This document shows positions 62,295 through 64,000 of a DNA stretch of 64,000 nucleotides, in pieces. The translations under genes and the position numbers were made by a program. Under the pieces are notes generated by a model. It was not told the DNA's origin. It was given only the letters and a program-made list of their open reading frames with translations, and ran no database searches. Positions within the stretch are counted from its first letter, which is position 1; each line of letters starts with the position of its first letter. Source of the DNA: Flavobacterium sp. BFFFF2 (GTDB lineage: Bacteria > Bacteroidota > Bacteroidia > Flavobacteriales > Flavobacteriaceae); NCBI GenBank assembly GCA_002256385.1, contig NKJD01000019.1:1-64000 (forward strand). The letters are read 5' to 3'.

Positions 62295-62703
62295 AAAAAT
62301 AAAGCAATGCTAACCGATATGATTCCATCCCAAACCCCATAATCAGCCCTTTACAAACGGGCGTTAAATACGATTCATGCCGGAATGTTTCCCTGCTGGC
62401 CACATTGCTCAAATGCACTTCAATGACAGGTGCTTTAATGGCCCTAATGGCATCTGCAATGCCAATGGAGGTATGTGTGTAAGCCCCTGCATTTAAAATG
62501 ATGCCGTCATGGTCTGCACCCGCTACTTGGATGGCCGTAATCAATTCCCCCTCAATATTCGACTGAAAATAGCTGATTTCAATGGATGGGAAATCAGCTT
62601 TTAATTGAGGAATAAACTCATCAAATGACTGGTCGCCATATTGGTCGGGCTCTCGCTGACCGACTAAATTCAAATTTGGACCATTAATCAAACATAACTT
62701 CAT
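62275..62703 (-). CDS. aroQ: 3-dehydroquinate dehydratase, type II
   Basis: A 142-residue dodecameric enzyme of the shikimate pathway. The N-terminus LCLINGPNLNLVGQREPDQYG carries the flexible-loop Arg and catalytic Tyr; NAGAYTHTSIGI and EVHLSN are the other signature motifs. The frame extends to 62733, but that stretch holds a TACTTTTG element, and the ATG at 62703 matches the family. The last ~6 residues (CLKFQV) are encoded by the heptamer array and are unlike the usual C-terminus. Confidence 0.95.
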   Translation of the reverse strand: MKLCLINGPNLNLVGQREPDQYGDQSFDEFIPQLKADFPSIEISYFQSNIEGELITAIQVAGADHDGIILNAGAYTHTSIGIADAIRAIKAPVIEVHLSNVASRETFRHESYLTPVCKGLIMGFGMESYRLALLYFCLKFQV

Positions 62704-62730
62704 TGTAATAAAAGATGTAAATAGGAAAAA

Positions 62731-62738
62731 CAAAAGTA
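62731..62738 (-). promoter_or_regulatory. Putative -7 element for aroQ
   Basis: The minus strand reads TACTTTTG, an exact TAnnTTTG match, 27 bp before the ATG. Confidence 0.55.
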
Positions 62739-62854
62739 AGCTTGATTTACATTTGAAATTGTAATTTCATCATTATTGTGCAAAATTATTAGTCAAACAA
62801 TTTCAGAGGTAAGGTACTTAGGCGTTTTCTTCTCGTTCGTGTATTTCAAGTCTA

Positions 62855-63589
62855 TTAGTACACATCCCAACCAGACAGATTCAATTCAAAAACAAATCCC
62901 ATTGGTTTTGGTGTATTTGGATTAGGTATTTGCCATCCGCCGCAAAGTTGAATTCTCTTTGATAAATTATACATACCCCCAAGAACACTAACAGCTGCAT
63001 CATTGTTTCCACTTACCCAATCACCCATTAGATACCATCTTTTTGATATTTTCATTTCATATCCAAACATTATGCCAATCGTATCACCTTCACCTACATA
63101 CATTTGGTTTGTTTGATAAAACCCTCCCACAAAACGTGCTTTGCCCTCCATAAAATGATACACACCAATGCAGTAATTATAAAAGTTAATCTCTTTGTTT
63201 GAAATTTGGCTGCTCAAATTATATCCAAATTGAGAACCAAAATTAACATCAAATTGTTCTGTTACTTTTATTTGTTTTTGGATCGTTGCCATAAGTATTG
63301 GATACAATGCCCCTTTGTTTGGATCGTCATTGTGTAACATTCTCCAATTGGGGGAAAAGTAAAGGCCTTTTCCAACCAGATTTATTCCCCCATCCCACCC
63401 TTTACCGAGGCCGTAAACAAAATGAGCCTTTGATTCTAATTTGTCGGAATATAGATTTAATTGATGTTGGTAAAATATTTTTTTTGGGTTTGTAATATCG
63501 CCCGAGGGTATGTTAAATAAATTTTGTTGACTAAACAAATTGGTGCATTCCAACAAAAAACAGACACACAGAACAATTGAATATTTCAT
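62855..63589 (-). CDS. Secreted beta-rich protein of unknown function
   Basis: 244 residues beginning with a signal peptide (MKYSIVLCVCFLLECTNLFSQ). The mature part has alternating aromatic strands (HFVYGLGKGWDGGINLVGKG, NFYNYCIGVYHFMEGKARFVGGFY, WYLMGDWVSG), which suggests a small outer-membrane barrel. I recognise no family. Flanked by aroQ and the CinA-like gene without tight linkage; lower G+C than neighbours, so possibly acquired. Confidence 0.75.
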   Translation of the reverse strand: MKYSIVLCVCFLLECTNLFSQQNLFNIPSGDITNPKKIFYQHQLNLYSDKLESKAHFVYGLGKGWDGGINLVGKGLYFSPNWRMLHNDDPNKGALYPILMATIQKQIKVTEQFDVNFGSQFGYNLSSQISNKEINFYNYCIGVYHFMEGKARFVGGFYQTNQMYVGEGDTIGIMFGYEMKISKRWYLMGDWVSGNNDAAVSVLGGMYNLSKRIQLCGGWQIPNPNTPKPMGFVFELNLSGWDVY

Positions 63590-63639
63590 AATTTAAATTA
63601 CTATTCAGTGAAAAAATAAACAAAAAATCATTTAACCTA

Positions 63640-64000
63640 TTAAATACAAGTTTTGTACAACCAATTCAACGCTTCATTGGCCGCCCGCATGATTACTTTT
63701 TCGCGCGGCTGACCCAAGGACAAAGTTTGCGTAAAAGTCCCGTTGGGCGTTGCCAAGGCAATGCAAACGGTGCCTAATGCTTGCTTCGGATCGCCTGCCG
63801 ATGGGCCCGCATTACCAGTAGTAGCAAGGGCAAAATCAGCTTGAAACTTTTGTTGCGCGCCTATGGCCATAGCCAAGGCAGTGGCTTCACTCACCACGCC
63901 TTCACGCGCAATGAGTTCAGGTGAAACGTCCAGTAAATCAGTTTTTGCGGTTTCCGTGTACGCCACGATGCCGCCTCTAAAATACCGAGAGGAACCAGCA
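63640..64000 (-). CDS. CinA C-terminal/PncC-type nicotinamide-nucleotide amidase (5' end outside window)
   Basis: The frame runs off the right edge, so only the C-terminal part is seen (about 120 residues). AGSSRYFRGGIVAYT reads into the window from upstream codons. ELIAREGVVSEATALAMA, ALATTGNAGPSAG and a final PREKVIMRAANEALNWLY tail are diagnostic. Members deamidate NMN to NaMN in pyridine-nucleotide recycling, either alone (PncC) or as the C-terminal domain of CinA. A shorter internal GTG start at 63966 is not the real start. Confidence 0.85.
   Translation of the reverse strand, partial: AGSSRYFRGGIVAYTETAKTDLLDVSPELIAREGVVSEATALAMAIGAQQKFQADFALATTGNAGPSAGDPKQALGTVCIALATPNGTFTQTLSLGQPREKVIMRAANEALNWLYKTCI

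Overview
The window reads as a chromosomal stretch of a Bacteroidota bacterium, most likely of the Flavobacteriia/Flavobacteriales. The evidence is a complete gldK-gldL-gldM-gldN operon (core and motor of the type IX secretion system, T9SS), two very large T9SS cargo proteins with different C-terminal sorting domains, BshA for bacillithiol, a Bacteroidota-type LptD, DUF5686 and DUF983 proteins, and repeated promoter -7 elements of the Bacteroidota form TAnnTTTG. No phage, plasmid, CRISPR array or complete insertion sequence is visible. The only clear mobile-element trace is the 3' tail of a group II intron at the left edge.

Layout. 1-126: intron domains V and VI. 0.2-9.7 kb (+): map, topA, a ureohydrolase-fold protein that has lost metal ligands, then gldKLMN closed by a strong terminator. 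9.8-15 kb: an FAD oxidoreductase, a convergent DUF983 membrane protein, an ABC-F ATPase and an ABC-2 ATPase/permease pair. 15.2-31.1 kb (+): two giant secreted proteins, about 1,699 aa (type B sorting domain) and 3,517 aa (type C sorting domain, four tandem ~225-residue units). 31.2-35.4 kb: a gene-poor gap, RNase P RNA, bshA, prfA, prmC. 35.4-43.8 kb (-): an envelope and redox gene run with a GH3/serine-hydrolase fusion, a small conserved protein, a CCG-domain Fe-S subunit, an HAD-like protein, a membrane Fe-S subunit, an MlaD-like lipid-transport protein and a SPOR-domain amidase. 43.9-48.7 kb (+): lptD, murB, manA. 48.7-50.5 kb: a structured intergenic duplication, a small conserved gene, tRNA-Thr, a DUF4160/DUF2442 pair. 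50.6-55.7 kb: bcp (-), then nth, sixA, ppk1, ppx (+). 55.6-64 kb (-): GT2, GT4, an ABC exporter, a DUF5686 outer-membrane protein, aroQ, a small barrel-like protein, and the 5'-truncated end of a CinA/PncC-type amidase.

Functionally the window is dominated by the cell envelope: protein secretion (gldKLMN and two cargos), LPS insertion (lptD), lipid transport (MlaD), peptidoglycan synthesis and turnover (murB, amidase, GH3 fusion) and probable surface-glycan handling (manA, glycosyltransferases, ABC exporter). Polyphosphate (ppk1/ppx), thiol/peroxide defence (bshA, bcp) and translation termination (prfA/prmC) form smaller sets.

The items most worth a second look are: the ureohydrolase homologue with lost metal ligands beside gldKLMN; the HdrD/HdrE-like Fe-S pair with an HAD protein between its subunits; a dispersed family of 7-bp tandem repeats in four intergenic regions, one of which supplies the aroQ stop codon; a hairpin-rich intergenic element inside a ~275-bp diverged duplication; and an endonuclease III without its iron-sulfur cysteines. 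Many gene starts were moved inward from the longest open frame to an ATG, or to a family-supported TTG.
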